From assembly GCF_000025285.1 (NCBI RefSeq), contig NC_013741.1, forward strand, positions 806,001 to 870,000: a DNA stretch of 64,000 nt, read 5' to 3'. The notes beneath the pieces were generated by a model, which was not told the origin of the DNA, ran no database searches, and worked only from the letters and a program-made list of their open reading frames with translations. The DNA is from Archaeoglobus profundus DSM 5631 (GTDB lineage Archaea > Halobacteriota > Archaeoglobi > Archaeoglobales > Archaeoglobaceae). Of this stretch, positions 57,385 to 64,000 are shown in pieces; the first letter of the stretch is position 1, and the number at the start of each line of letters is the position of its first letter. The translations under genes were made by a program, and so were the position numbers.

Positions 57385-58170
57385 ATGAGGATTGAGATAC
57401 TCGAAGAGAGCGATCTCAAAGTAAGATTTATACTCCACAACGCTCCGATAGCTCTAGCCAACTCTTTCAGAAGAGCTATGAAGAGCTTGGTTCCAACTAT
57501 GGCTGTAGATTACGTAGTATTCTACATGAATACATCATTCTTATATGATGAAATAATTGCTCATAGAATAGGTTTGATCCCCATAAAGACCGATCTAGAG
57601 AGATTTAACATGCCTGACAAATGCGTATGTGGTGGGGAAGGTTGTCCAAACTGCCAAGTTTCGTTCAGATTGAACGTTGAGGGGCCTAAGGTCGTTTACT
57701 CTGGAGATTTGATCTCCGAGGATCCTGAGATCAAGCCAGTCTACGACAACATACCAATAGTCGAGCTGTATGAGGGACAACAGTTGATGATCGAAGCGGT
57801 TGCAAGGTTGGGGACTGGAAAAGAACACGCAAAGTATCAGCCAGTTTCTGCATGCTATTACAAGATAATACCCGAAATAATTGTTAAGGATAACTGTAAC
57901 AATTGTGGAAATTGTGTCTCAGCGTGTCCTAGAAACATTCTAAGGCTGAACGGTAAAGTCGAGGTAACAGATATACTATCCTGCTCCATGTGTAGGGAGT
58001 GCGTTAAAGTTTGCGAGGAGAATGCAATAGACGTTGTCGAGACCGATAACTACCTCTTTGCGGTCGAAGGAACGGGAGCCTTGCCAGTTAAAGTAGTGAT
58101 GAAGAAGGCCTTGGAAATACTCAAGGAAAAGGCTGAGGAGATGAACAGAATAATCCTCGAAATCATATGA
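57385..58170 (+). CDS. rpoD: DNA-directed RNA polymerase subunit D, ferredoxin-domain form
   Basis: 261 residues; the alpha-like assembly subunit that pairs with RpoL. An inserted ferredoxin-like domain has CNNCGNCVSACP (Cys171, 174, 177, 181) and CSMCRECVKVCEENAID (about 200-216), enough for two [4Fe-4S] sites. The clusters are thought to help assembly of polymerase. In many archaea rpl18e, rpl13, rps9, rpoN and rpoK follow; here they do not. Confidence 0.95.
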   Translation: MRIEILEESDLKVRFILHNAPIALANSFRRAMKSLVPTMAVDYVVFYMNTSFLYDEIIAHRIGLIPIKTDLERFNMPDKCVCGGEGCPNCQVSFRLNVEGPKVVYSGDLISEDPEIKPVYDNIPIVELYEGQQLMIEAVARLGTGKEHAKYQPVSACYYKIIPEIIVKDNCNNCGNCVSACPRNILRLNGKVEVTDILSCSMCRECVKVCEENAIDVVETDNYLFAVEGTGALPVKVVMKKALEILKEKAEEMNRIILEII

Positions 58171-58278
58171 CTATCATGAGAATGAAGAGAACTACTACCA
58201 ACGTAATATTCCTCAGTACAACGCAACAATAGTAACAGCAATAACTAGCTACAGCTGAAGATTTTGGCTTGAGTGGTT

Positions 58279-58830
58279 ATGATCTCTTCGAGAGGCAGTA
58301 ACCACGTAATAGCTTGCATCCTTCTTCTTGCTCTGACAGTTACGACATTCCTAACATTCAGAGGTTTTTACACCCTAACAATTGAAAAACCGACATTCGT
58401 TTACGTTGAAATCGAAGACATAACAGTAGACCATTCGAAAAGGTACAATGACCAAATAGTCATAATCAGGCACATTATCGGAGATTCACTCAATGTCAAG
58501 GATTTAAGATTGCATGTTGTGGTTTACAGGGGAGATTATCCGATAAAGTCTTGCATTCTTCAGAAGTTTCCTTGGAGACACGGTGTAGGAATAAACAATT
58601 TACCTCCAAACGCAGTTGTTGGTGATGATATTATAGACAACAATCCAAATCATTACAGCCGTTACCTTGGAGAGTTAAGCTACAAATCGGATGGGTTATT
58701 TAGTCCCGGAGAGACAATCGGGTTCAGAATAAAGAAGAGTGGCTTAACACTGGAAATTGGAGATAAGGTCGAAGTTTCGATGGAGTACAGAGGTTCGATA
58801 GTTGCTAAAGTTTCAAAGGTCTTTGAATGA
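58279..58830 (+). CDS. Archaeal type IV pilin-like (PF07790) surface protein
   Basis: About 183 residues. A short basic head (ISSRGSNHV) is followed by one hydrophobic helix (IACILLLALTVTTFLTFRGF, about 10-29), which resembles the archaeal pilin/DUF1628 leader, RGVSPVIATILLVALTV. The rest is a beta-rich soluble domain (SLNVKDLRLHVVVYRGDYPI; FRIKKSGLTLEIGDKVEVSMEYRG), probably outside the cell. GTG 58273 is an alternative start. The 100 bp before it (58171-58272) hold no gene that I can support. Confidence 0.65.
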   Translation: MISSRGSNHVIACILLLALTVTTFLTFRGFYTLTIEKPTFVYVEIEDITVDHSKRYNDQIVIIRHIIGDSLNVKDLRLHVVVYRGDYPIKSCILQKFPWRHGVGINNLPPNAVVGDDIIDNNPNHYSRYLGELSYKSDGLFSPGETIGFRIKKSGLTLEIGDKVEVSMEYRGSIVAKVSKVFE

Positions 58831-58860
58831 TTTTTAATACTCGTGCAAGTATTTTAATTC

Positions 58861-59532
58861 ATGAAGGTAGGCCTAATCTCAGACGTTCATGGCAACTTAA
58901 TAGCTCTTGAGGTCGTTCTCGACCACTTAAATCACTGCGACGAAATCTACTGCGCTGGAGACGTTGTAGGTTACTATCCATTTCCGAATGAAGTTATCGA
59001 GCTTTTCAAGGAGAACGATATAAAGAGTGTTATGGGAAACCACGATTATGCAGTTGTAACGGGAGATTTCTTTGGATTTAACGTCTATGCTAGAGAGGCG
59101 GGAGAATGGACTCGAAAGCATTTGAAGGAAGAAAATCTTGACTGGCTCATGAACCTGCCTTTGAGCATTGAGACTGAGTGGTTCAATATATATCATGGAA
59201 TGCCCGCAGACGATTTAAGAGCTTTGGAGGAGTACATCTTTCCAGAAGATCCCCGCATAGAATACAGCCTAGAAGAGCTTGAGAAAAACGTTGTAGTGGG
59301 GCACACTCACATTCAGTTTGTCAAGTGGCACAAAGGATTATTCTTCGCAAACCCGGGAAGTGTAGGACAGCCGAGGGATGGAGACCCTCGCTCAGCATTT
59401 GCAATCTACGATACTGAGAAAAACGAGATAGAGCTTAGGAGAGTTGAATACAACATTCAGGAGGTTTACGAGGCTGTGATTGAAGCTGGTTTACCTGAGT
59501 TTCTAGGCGAGAGATTATTTAGAGGCTATTAG
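58861..59532 (+). CDS. Calcineurin-like metallophosphoesterase (YfcE/MJ0936-like)
   Basis: 223 residues. Two-metal motifs are in order: ISDVHGN (6-12), AGDVVGYYPFPNE (36-48), MGNHDYAV (58-65), YHGMP and VGHTHIQF. The short C-terminus and the GDPRSAFAIYDTE strand are like the archaeal phosphodiesterase subgroup. The substrate is unknown. Confidence 0.92.
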   Translation: MKVGLISDVHGNLIALEVVLDHLNHCDEIYCAGDVVGYYPFPNEVIELFKENDIKSVMGNHDYAVVTGDFFGFNVYAREAGEWTRKHLKEENLDWLMNLPLSIETEWFNIYHGMPADDLRALEEYIFPEDPRIEYSLEELEKNVVVGHTHIQFVKWHKGLFFANPGSVGQPRDGDPRSAFAIYDTEKNEIELRRVEYNIQEVYEAVIEAGLPEFLGERLFRGY

Positions 59533-59566
59533 AAAAAGCTTTTTGAATTACAGCTAAATTAAATTG

Positions 59567-60640
59567 ATGAATTCATTATCCAAGCTACTGAGCATAGTCG
59601 AGAACATTTACGATCAGATGAAGAGAGGTGAAATTCCCGAAATCAAGCTGACTACGAGAACAAAGCAGAATATAGAGTTCAAAGAAAGCTCTGAAGTGTG
59701 GGTTTACGGTGATAAAAAGTCAGTTAGATCGGCTAAGAGTGTTAAGGGAGCTTACCAACTTTTGCGAATGGTTTACGTCATAGGATTTTTGAAGGAACAG
59801 CTTAGCCAAAACAGGTCTTCAACATTGAGAGAACTCTACTACATATCGGAAAATTGGGGAATTGCAAAATTCAATGAGCAGATGGAAAGTGATAGGCTGA
59901 TAGAAGATTTAGAGATCCTAACTGGTTTGCAGAGGGAATCCTTTAACGTTCGTCCGGAGGAGGATGGGGCAACGGTTTTTGGGGACATAAAGATCAGAGA
60001 GAAAACTAGAAGGGGTGAAAGAGTTATTCACTGTCAGGATGACGTTGGAGAGGCAGGTTATCAGATTCCCACAAACGTTGACAACATCGAGTTCCTTGAG
60101 TGTAATGCCGATTTTGTGATAGCGATAGAGACGGGAGGTATGAGAGATAGACTTGTCGAGAATGGCTTTGATGAGGATTACAATGCGATAATAGTACATC
60201 TCAAGGGTCAGCCAGCGAGGAGCACTCGTAGACTTTTGAGAAGGCTAAACACCGAATTAGGATTACCGGTTGTGGTGTTCACAGATGGTGATCCATGGAG
60301 CTACAGAATTTATGCGAGCGTCGCCTACGGTTCTATAAAATCCGCTCATCTCTCAGAATACCTAGCAACACCCTCAGCCATGTTTGTTGGCATAAGGCCG
60401 TCTGACATACTCAAATATAAACTTCCATCGGATAAGCTTACGGACGAAGATATCAAAGCTTTAAATGCTATTCTATCTGATCCTCGTTTTGACAGCGATT
60501 TTTGGAGGAGAGAGATTAAGCTTCAGCTTGAATTGGGTAGAAAGTCGGAACAGCAGGCTCTGGCTAAATACGGTCTCAGCTTCGTAACGGATGTATACTT
60601 GCCTGAGAGGCTTACAGAGCTGGGTATTTTGAAGAGATAG
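59567..60640 (+). CDS. top6A: DNA topoisomerase VI subunit A
   Basis: 357 residues. Catalytic Tyr in [10 protein letters not shown] (Tyr92 by analogy with Spo11 and other archaeal Top6A). Toprim metal residues: Glu in [13 protein letters not shown] and the Asp pair in [13 protein letters not shown]. With Top6B it relaxes and decatenates DNA by double-strand passage. top6B is not adjacent, although the two are often neighbours. It ends with TAG. Confidence 0.96.
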   Translation: MNSLSKLLSIVENIYDQMKRGEIPEIKLTTRTKQNIEFKESSEVWVYGDKKSVRSAKSVKGAYQLLRMVYVIGFLKEQLSQNRSSTLRELYYISENWGIAKFNEQMESDRLIEDLEILTGLQRESFNVRPEEDGATVFGDIKIREKTRRGERVIHCQDDVGEAGYQIPTNVDNIEFLECNADFVIAIETGGMRDRLVENGFDEDYNAIIVHLKGQPARSTRRLLRRLNTELGLPVVVFTDGDPWSYRIYASVAYGSIKSAHLSEYLATPSAMFVGIRPSDILKYKLPSDKLTDEDIKALNAILSDPRFDSDFWRREIKLQLELGRKSEQQALAKYGLSFVTDVYLPERLTELGILKR

Positions 60641-60693
60641 CACACTTTGATTAAAATCCTAAATCTTTTAAACAGCGGTTTTCTCAAAATTCC

Positions 60694-61800
60694 ATGAGCT
60701 GGAAGAAGGAGTTGAAAAGAAACGTCAGAACTGTTGATGAGCTTAAGGAATATGTTAACATACCTCAAGATGTCGAAGAAAAGCTGAGGAAGGTAGTTGA
60801 AATTCATCCGATGAATGTCACTAGGTATTACCTATCTCTTATCGATTGGAACGATTCGAACGATCCCATAAAAAGGATGGCAATTCCTTCACCAGATGAG
60901 CTTTCGTGCTTGGAAGGTGATTACGATACAAGCGGTGAGCACGAGAACACGAAGATGAGAGGGTTGCAGCATAAATATTCTGAAACCGCTCTAGTTTTGG
61001 CAACGAACAGATGTGCAGTCTATTGCAGATACTGCTTCAGGAAGAGAATGGTCGGCTTGACTAGAGATGAGGTTATAAGGAGGCTCGATCGAGCGGTAAA
61101 GTACATCGAAGAGCATGAAGAAGTTACAAACGTGCTTATAAGCGGTGGCGATCCATTCGTGCTCGATAATAAGATTATAAAGAGATTTTTAAACAAGCTC
61201 GTCGAAATTCCTCACTTGGACTTCATAAGGTTCGGGTCGAGAGTTCCCGTGACTTTTCCAATGAGGCTTAACGATGATGATTTACCAGAGATTCTCGGAG
61301 AATTTGCAGAGCTTAAGCGAATATACGTCGTTACGCACTACAACCATCCAAAAGAGTTCACGGAAGAATCTACGGGTGCTATTAAACGTTTGCTTGACAA
61401 CGGTATAGTTGTTAGCAATCAAGCTGTGCTTTTGAAAGGGGTTAACGATGACCCATACACCCTTGCCGAACTGCATAGATTGCTTGTTAGATACGGTATA
61501 GTACCATACTACGTCTTCCAGTGCAGACCCGTTAAGAGAGTTAAGGGAATATTTCAAGTTCCCCTCAAAGAGGGTTACAAGATTGTTGAAAGAGCCAAGG
61601 CTATGCTTGATGGACATTCAAAGCGATTCAGATATATTATGTCGCACAGAACCGGTAAGATCGAAATTGTAGGTGTAGATGGAGATTACATATATTTAAA
61701 ATATCATCAAGCTAAAGACAAGTCGATGCTTGGCAAATTATTCAGGATGAAGCTTACGGAAAATGCAGGCTGGTTGGACGACTTGGAGGTGGCTGAATGA
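60694..61800 (+). CDS. KamA-family radical SAM/PLP protein (lysine 2,3-aminomutase-like)
   Basis: 368 residues. Iron-sulfur motif CAVYCRYC (Cys107, 111, 114), followed by FRKR as in lysine 2,3-aminomutase. The canonical C-terminal PGGGGK, which supplies the PLP lysine, is not seen; the equivalent place reads MSHRTGKIEI (about 310-319). It belongs to a shorter subgroup whose reaction is not settled. No beta-lysine acetyltransferase (ablB) is adjacent. It overlaps the next gene by 4 nt. Confidence 0.85.
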   Translation: MSWKKELKRNVRTVDELKEYVNIPQDVEEKLRKVVEIHPMNVTRYYLSLIDWNDSNDPIKRMAIPSPDELSCLEGDYDTSGEHENTKMRGLQHKYSETALVLATNRCAVYCRYCFRKRMVGLTRDEVIRRLDRAVKYIEEHEEVTNVLISGGDPFVLDNKIIKRFLNKLVEIPHLDFIRFGSRVPVTFPMRLNDDDLPEILGEFAELKRIYVVTHYNHPKEFTEESTGAIKRLLDNGIVVSNQAVLLKGVNDDPYTLAELHRLLVRYGIVPYYVFQCRPVKRVKGIFQVPLKEGYKIVERAKAMLDGHSKRFRYIMSHRTGKIEIVGVDGDYIYLKYHQAKDKSMLGKLFRMKLTENAGWLDDLEVAE

Positions 61801-62549
61801 AGTTGCATGAGATTGTCGAGTTTTTGGACGATTTTCTGAAAGTTAAGGAATGGCAGGATAAATCGAACAACGGTTTACAGATTGAAGGAAAGGAGGATGT
61901 TAACAAGGTAGCGTTTGCTGTGGATGCATGTATGGATGTGTTTAGGAAAGCTAAGGAAATTGGGGCGGATATAATCGTAGTTCATCATGGCTTGATCTGG
62001 GGTGGGATAGACTATGTGAAGGGAGTTGTTAAGAGGAGACTTGAGTTTCTGCTGAAGAATGATATCTCCCTCTATGCAGCTCACTTGCCTCTGGATGCAC
62101 ATCCGTCAGTTGGTAACAACGCTCAAATTCTCAAAGCACTCGACTTAGAGCCTACTGAAAGCTTTGGTGTGTATCAGGGCAAGGAGATAGGATACATCGG
62201 AGTTTACGACGAAAGCAAACCGCTTGACTATGTTTTGGAGATGGTTAGAGAGAAAATTAATCCTTCTCTGACTGTCTTAAACTTTGGAGATAAAGATGTA
62301 AGGAGGGTTGGAGTTGTTTCTGGGAGAGGTAGCTTTGCTTTGAGTGAGGCTGTTGAGAGGAATGTCGATCTCTTCATAACTGGAGAGCAAGATCACAGCA
62401 CCTACCACCTGGCAAAGGAAAGCGGTATAAATGTCGTTTTCGCTGGACATTATGCAACGGAAACGTTTGGTGTGAAAGCTTTGATGAGAGTTGTGGGAGG
62501 GGAGTTCGAAGTCGATGTCGAGTTCATAGACGTTCCGACCGGACTCTGA
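61797..62549 (+). CDS. Nif3-like dinuclear metal protein
   Basis: 250 residues, a hexameric toroid family of unknown activity (sometimes labelled GTP cyclohydrolase I type 2). Metal ligands are apparent: VVHHGLIWGG (His63/64), HLPLDAHPSVGNN and GHYATETFGV. The start overlaps the KamA-like stop (ATGA), so the two are coupled. Confidence 0.93.
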   Translation: MKLHEIVEFLDDFLKVKEWQDKSNNGLQIEGKEDVNKVAFAVDACMDVFRKAKEIGADIIVVHHGLIWGGIDYVKGVVKRRLEFLLKNDISLYAAHLPLDAHPSVGNNAQILKALDLEPTESFGVYQGKEIGYIGVYDESKPLDYVLEMVREKINPSLTVLNFGDKDVRRVGVVSGRGSFALSEAVERNVDLFITGEQDHSTYHLAKESGINVVFAGHYATETFGVKALMRVVGGEFEVDVEFIDVPTGL

Positions 62550-63512
62550 TTAAATTAAACACCTTGCTATTCCAACACTAAACAAACATCTACTGCATCC
62601 ACATTCGTATCCGTAACAATCGAATCCGTTTTCAACGAACCAGCAGCCCTCCAAAAACTGACAGTCCCCGCACCACGGATAAGGTAGACTTTTGTCTGCA
62701 CTTTTACATTCAACAGTCAATGTTGAATAACCCAGATAAAGAGGATGTTCGTAAGCTAATTCCATGCACGGGAAAATTTTGCCGTCCGCCCTTACAAAGA
62801 CGTAATTCTCATAGGGACATTTCCTCTCACCGGCGAACATGTTTGGCTTATTCACATTCAATTCCGAGAGTAGGGATTCAAACTTGAGGGCTGTTAAAAT
62901 CCTATCAGCCTTATCGACGAGGTATCTCACATTCACGTTCTCCACGACTTCGAGCATCTTTCTGTAACGCTCAACTGCGTTTTTATCCATCTTGACAAGG
63001 TTTCTCAGGAAGTTCTCATCTCCAATGATGTCTATACAAACATCAAGCATCTTCTTACTAATTTCCGCAAAAGCTGTCTTTTCATACATCTCCCTGTTGT
63101 ATGGGATAAGGTTAGTCAAATAAACTTCTTTCGCTTTTCCAGTAACTTTCCTTATCAGATCAGCATTGTCCTTCGTTATTATTATCGAAACAGGATATCC
63201 TTCAACCTTTTTGAATTCTGAAAGAGTATCAATAGAGTAGACAAGGAGATCGATGTTTTCTCTAAAGTTATAATTCCTTGTAACCATGACTACCTCAGCC
63301 CTTTTCTTGGCAATTCTGACTATATCTCTAACGTTTTTATGGATTGTAGGATCGCCATAGCCGTAAAGCGCGATCCTCTCAGGATCGAACGTCTCTATCA
63401 AATCCTTAACTCTCTCAAGGGATATATCACAAGGTTTTGCACTCCAGATTTTCCTTACACAGTAATCGCACTCAAATGGACATCGATTTGTAAGCTCGAT
63501 CTGAATGTTCAT
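62550..63512 (-). CDS. Radical SAM protein with Cys-rich C-terminus
   Basis: 320 residues from this start. IELTNRCPFECDYC gives the CxxxCxxC cluster (Cys11, 15, 18). The C-terminus has many cysteines (CPYENYVFVRADGKIFPCMEL; WCGDCQFLEGCWF; CYGYECGCSRCLFSVGIARC), like SPASM or twitch-type auxiliary cluster domains used in peptide or cofactor maturation. A tungsten-cofactor maturase-type role is possible but unproven. TTG 63530 is in frame; the TATA position favours ATG 63512. Confidence 0.85.
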   Translation of the reverse strand: MNIQIELTNRCPFECDYCVRKIWSAKPCDISLERVKDLIETFDPERIALYGYGDPTIHKNVRDIVRIAKKRAEVVMVTRNYNFRENIDLLVYSIDTLSEFKKVEGYPVSIIITKDNADLIRKVTGKAKEVYLTNLIPYNREMYEKTAFAEISKKMLDVCIDIIGDENFLRNLVKMDKNAVERYRKMLEVVENVNVRYLVDKADRILTALKFESLLSELNVNKPNMFAGERKCPYENYVFVRADGKIFPCMELAYEHPLYLGYSTLTVECKSADKSLPYPWCGDCQFLEGCWFVENGFDCYGYECGCSRCLFSVGIARCLI

Positions 63513-63530
63513 GTTGACAATGGATAACAA

Positions 63531-63540
63531 TTTAAGTATA
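63531..63540. promoter_or_regulatory. Bidirectional TATA region TTTAAGTATA between radical SAM gene and srp54
   Basis: TTTAAGTATA on the plus strand and TATACTTAAA on the minus strand can both act as TATA boxes. The centre is 22.5 bp from srp54 ATG 63558 and 23.5 bp from ATG 63512 of the minus-strand gene, so both are predicted leaderless. Confidence 0.55.
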
Positions 63541-63557
63541 TTCGCCTACTTCAATCG

Positions 63558-64000
63558 ATGGCACTCGAAGCTCTCAAGGAGGCAGTTAGGAAGATCACTC
63601 GATCAGCAACGGTTGATAAAGCTTTGGTTGAGGAGATAGTTAAGGATATTCAGAGGGCTCTAATCAAGGCTGACGTTAATGTTCGTCATGTTAAGGAGAT
63701 AAGCGATGCCATAAAGAAGAGAGCTCTGAGCGAGGAGGTCTTAGAGGGACTTAATCCGAGAGAACACATCATAAAGATAGTCTACGAGGAGCTTTTAAAG
63801 GGAATCGGTGAAGGCTTGGAAATTCCCCTCAAAAAGTCAAAGATAATGCTTGTAGGTTTGCAGGGTAGTGGTAAAACTACCACAACTGCAAAACTAGCCA
63901 AGTACTTCAAAGATAAGGGTTTAAGAACTGCAGTAGTCTGTGCTGACACATGGAGACCTGCTGCATACGATCAGCTTAAGCAACTGGCTGAAAATTATGG
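63558..64000 (+). CDS. srp54: Signal recognition particle protein SRP54 (N-terminal part, cut by window edge)
   Basis: The first 147 codons are present. The N domain (MALEALKEAVRKITRSATVDKALVEEIVKDIQRAL) and the start of the GTPase domain with P-loop VGLQGSGKTTT (99-109) and CADTWRPAAYDQL are clear. It binds signal sequences and 7S RNA for cotranslational export. The right edge cuts the gene. Confidence 0.96.
   Translation, partial: MALEALKEAVRKITRSATVDKALVEEIVKDIQRALIKADVNVRHVKEISDAIKKRALSEEVLEGLNPREHIIKIVYEELLKGIGEGLEIPLKKSKIMLVGLQGSGKTTTTAKLAKYFKDKGLRTAVVCADTWRPAAYDQLKQLAENY

Noticed and set aside
58171-58272. Gap between rpoD and the pilin-like gene, with an 18-codon frame starting at 58176
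   Set aside because: No ribosome site, promoter or composition supporting translation, and no C/D boxes; I see nothing that I can support.

Overview
The window comes from a thermophilic euryarchaeon of the Archaeoglobales type (Archaeoglobus, Geoglobus or Ferroglobus). The grounds are gene content. RNA polymerase has split subunits (A'/A'' and B'/B'') in the euryarchaeal order rpoH-rpoB2-rpoB1-rpoA1-rpoA2-rpl30e-nusA-rps12-rps7-EF-2. There are archaeal lipid genes (geranylgeranylglyceryl phosphate synthase, mevalonate kinase), the C1 enzyme Mch, a Vht-type membrane-bound [NiFe] hydrogenase, topoisomerase VI A, Trm56, an Sm-like protein and a ferredoxin-domain RpoD. Coding density is high. Many genes sit about 25 bp downstream of a TATA box, so their mRNAs are probably leaderless, and I used this to choose several starts.

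Layout. 1-9.4 kb: end of an MBL-fold gene, rpl40e, an ABC-2 export cluster (one permease carries a PrsW-like protease domain), a UPF0182 protein, an MFS transporter, and a small operon for a decayed carboxyltransferase with two tiny partner proteins. 9.4-11.5 kb: the aromatic pathway entry operon (ADTH synthase and DHQ synthase II), preceded by a 20-codon ORF packed with Phe, Trp and Tyr codons. 11.5-23.4 kb: tRNA-Lys and the RNA polymerase/ribosome operon through EF-2. 23.4-33.6 kb: thioredoxin-like protein, tRNAs, Trm56, lipid and C1 genes, leuD, purF, rpl37e, Sm protein, a response regulator, hisD and aspS. 33.6-43.1 kb: a C/D box sRNA, mevalonate kinase, SpoVG, a VIT1-like transporter, the Vht hydrogenase operon, MTAP, and a PRTase/Tpt1/DUF531 cluster. 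43.1-50.6 kb: iorB, tRNA-Val, a small ribbon-helix-helix-like gene, a methyltransferase-cupin-ABC metal/cofactor uptake operon, a radical SAM gene interrupted by TAG, and guaAB. 50.6-64 kb: archaemetzincin, TatC, tRNA-Thr, mannose genes, a second C/D box sRNA, TldD, the rps13-rps4-rps11-rpoD operon, a pilin-like protein, a phosphoesterase, top6A, a KamA-like radical SAM enzyme, Nif3, another radical SAM gene and the start of srp54.

The best candidate for an undescribed system is the aro leader at 9643-9749. It combines a nearly leaderless aromatic-rich peptide ORF (8 of 20 residues are F, W or Y), three short mutually exclusive RNA pairings, the last of which would hide the Shine-Dalgarno of the ADTH synthase gene, and a palindrome just upstream of the promoter. 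This looks like ribosome-mediated attenuation, a mechanism known from bacteria, controlling aromatic biosynthesis in an archaeon. Also notable are two C/D box sRNAs, two nearly symmetric bidirectional promoters with leaderless starts on both sides, the in-frame amber codon, the carboxyltransferase remnant, and the permease-PrsW fusion.
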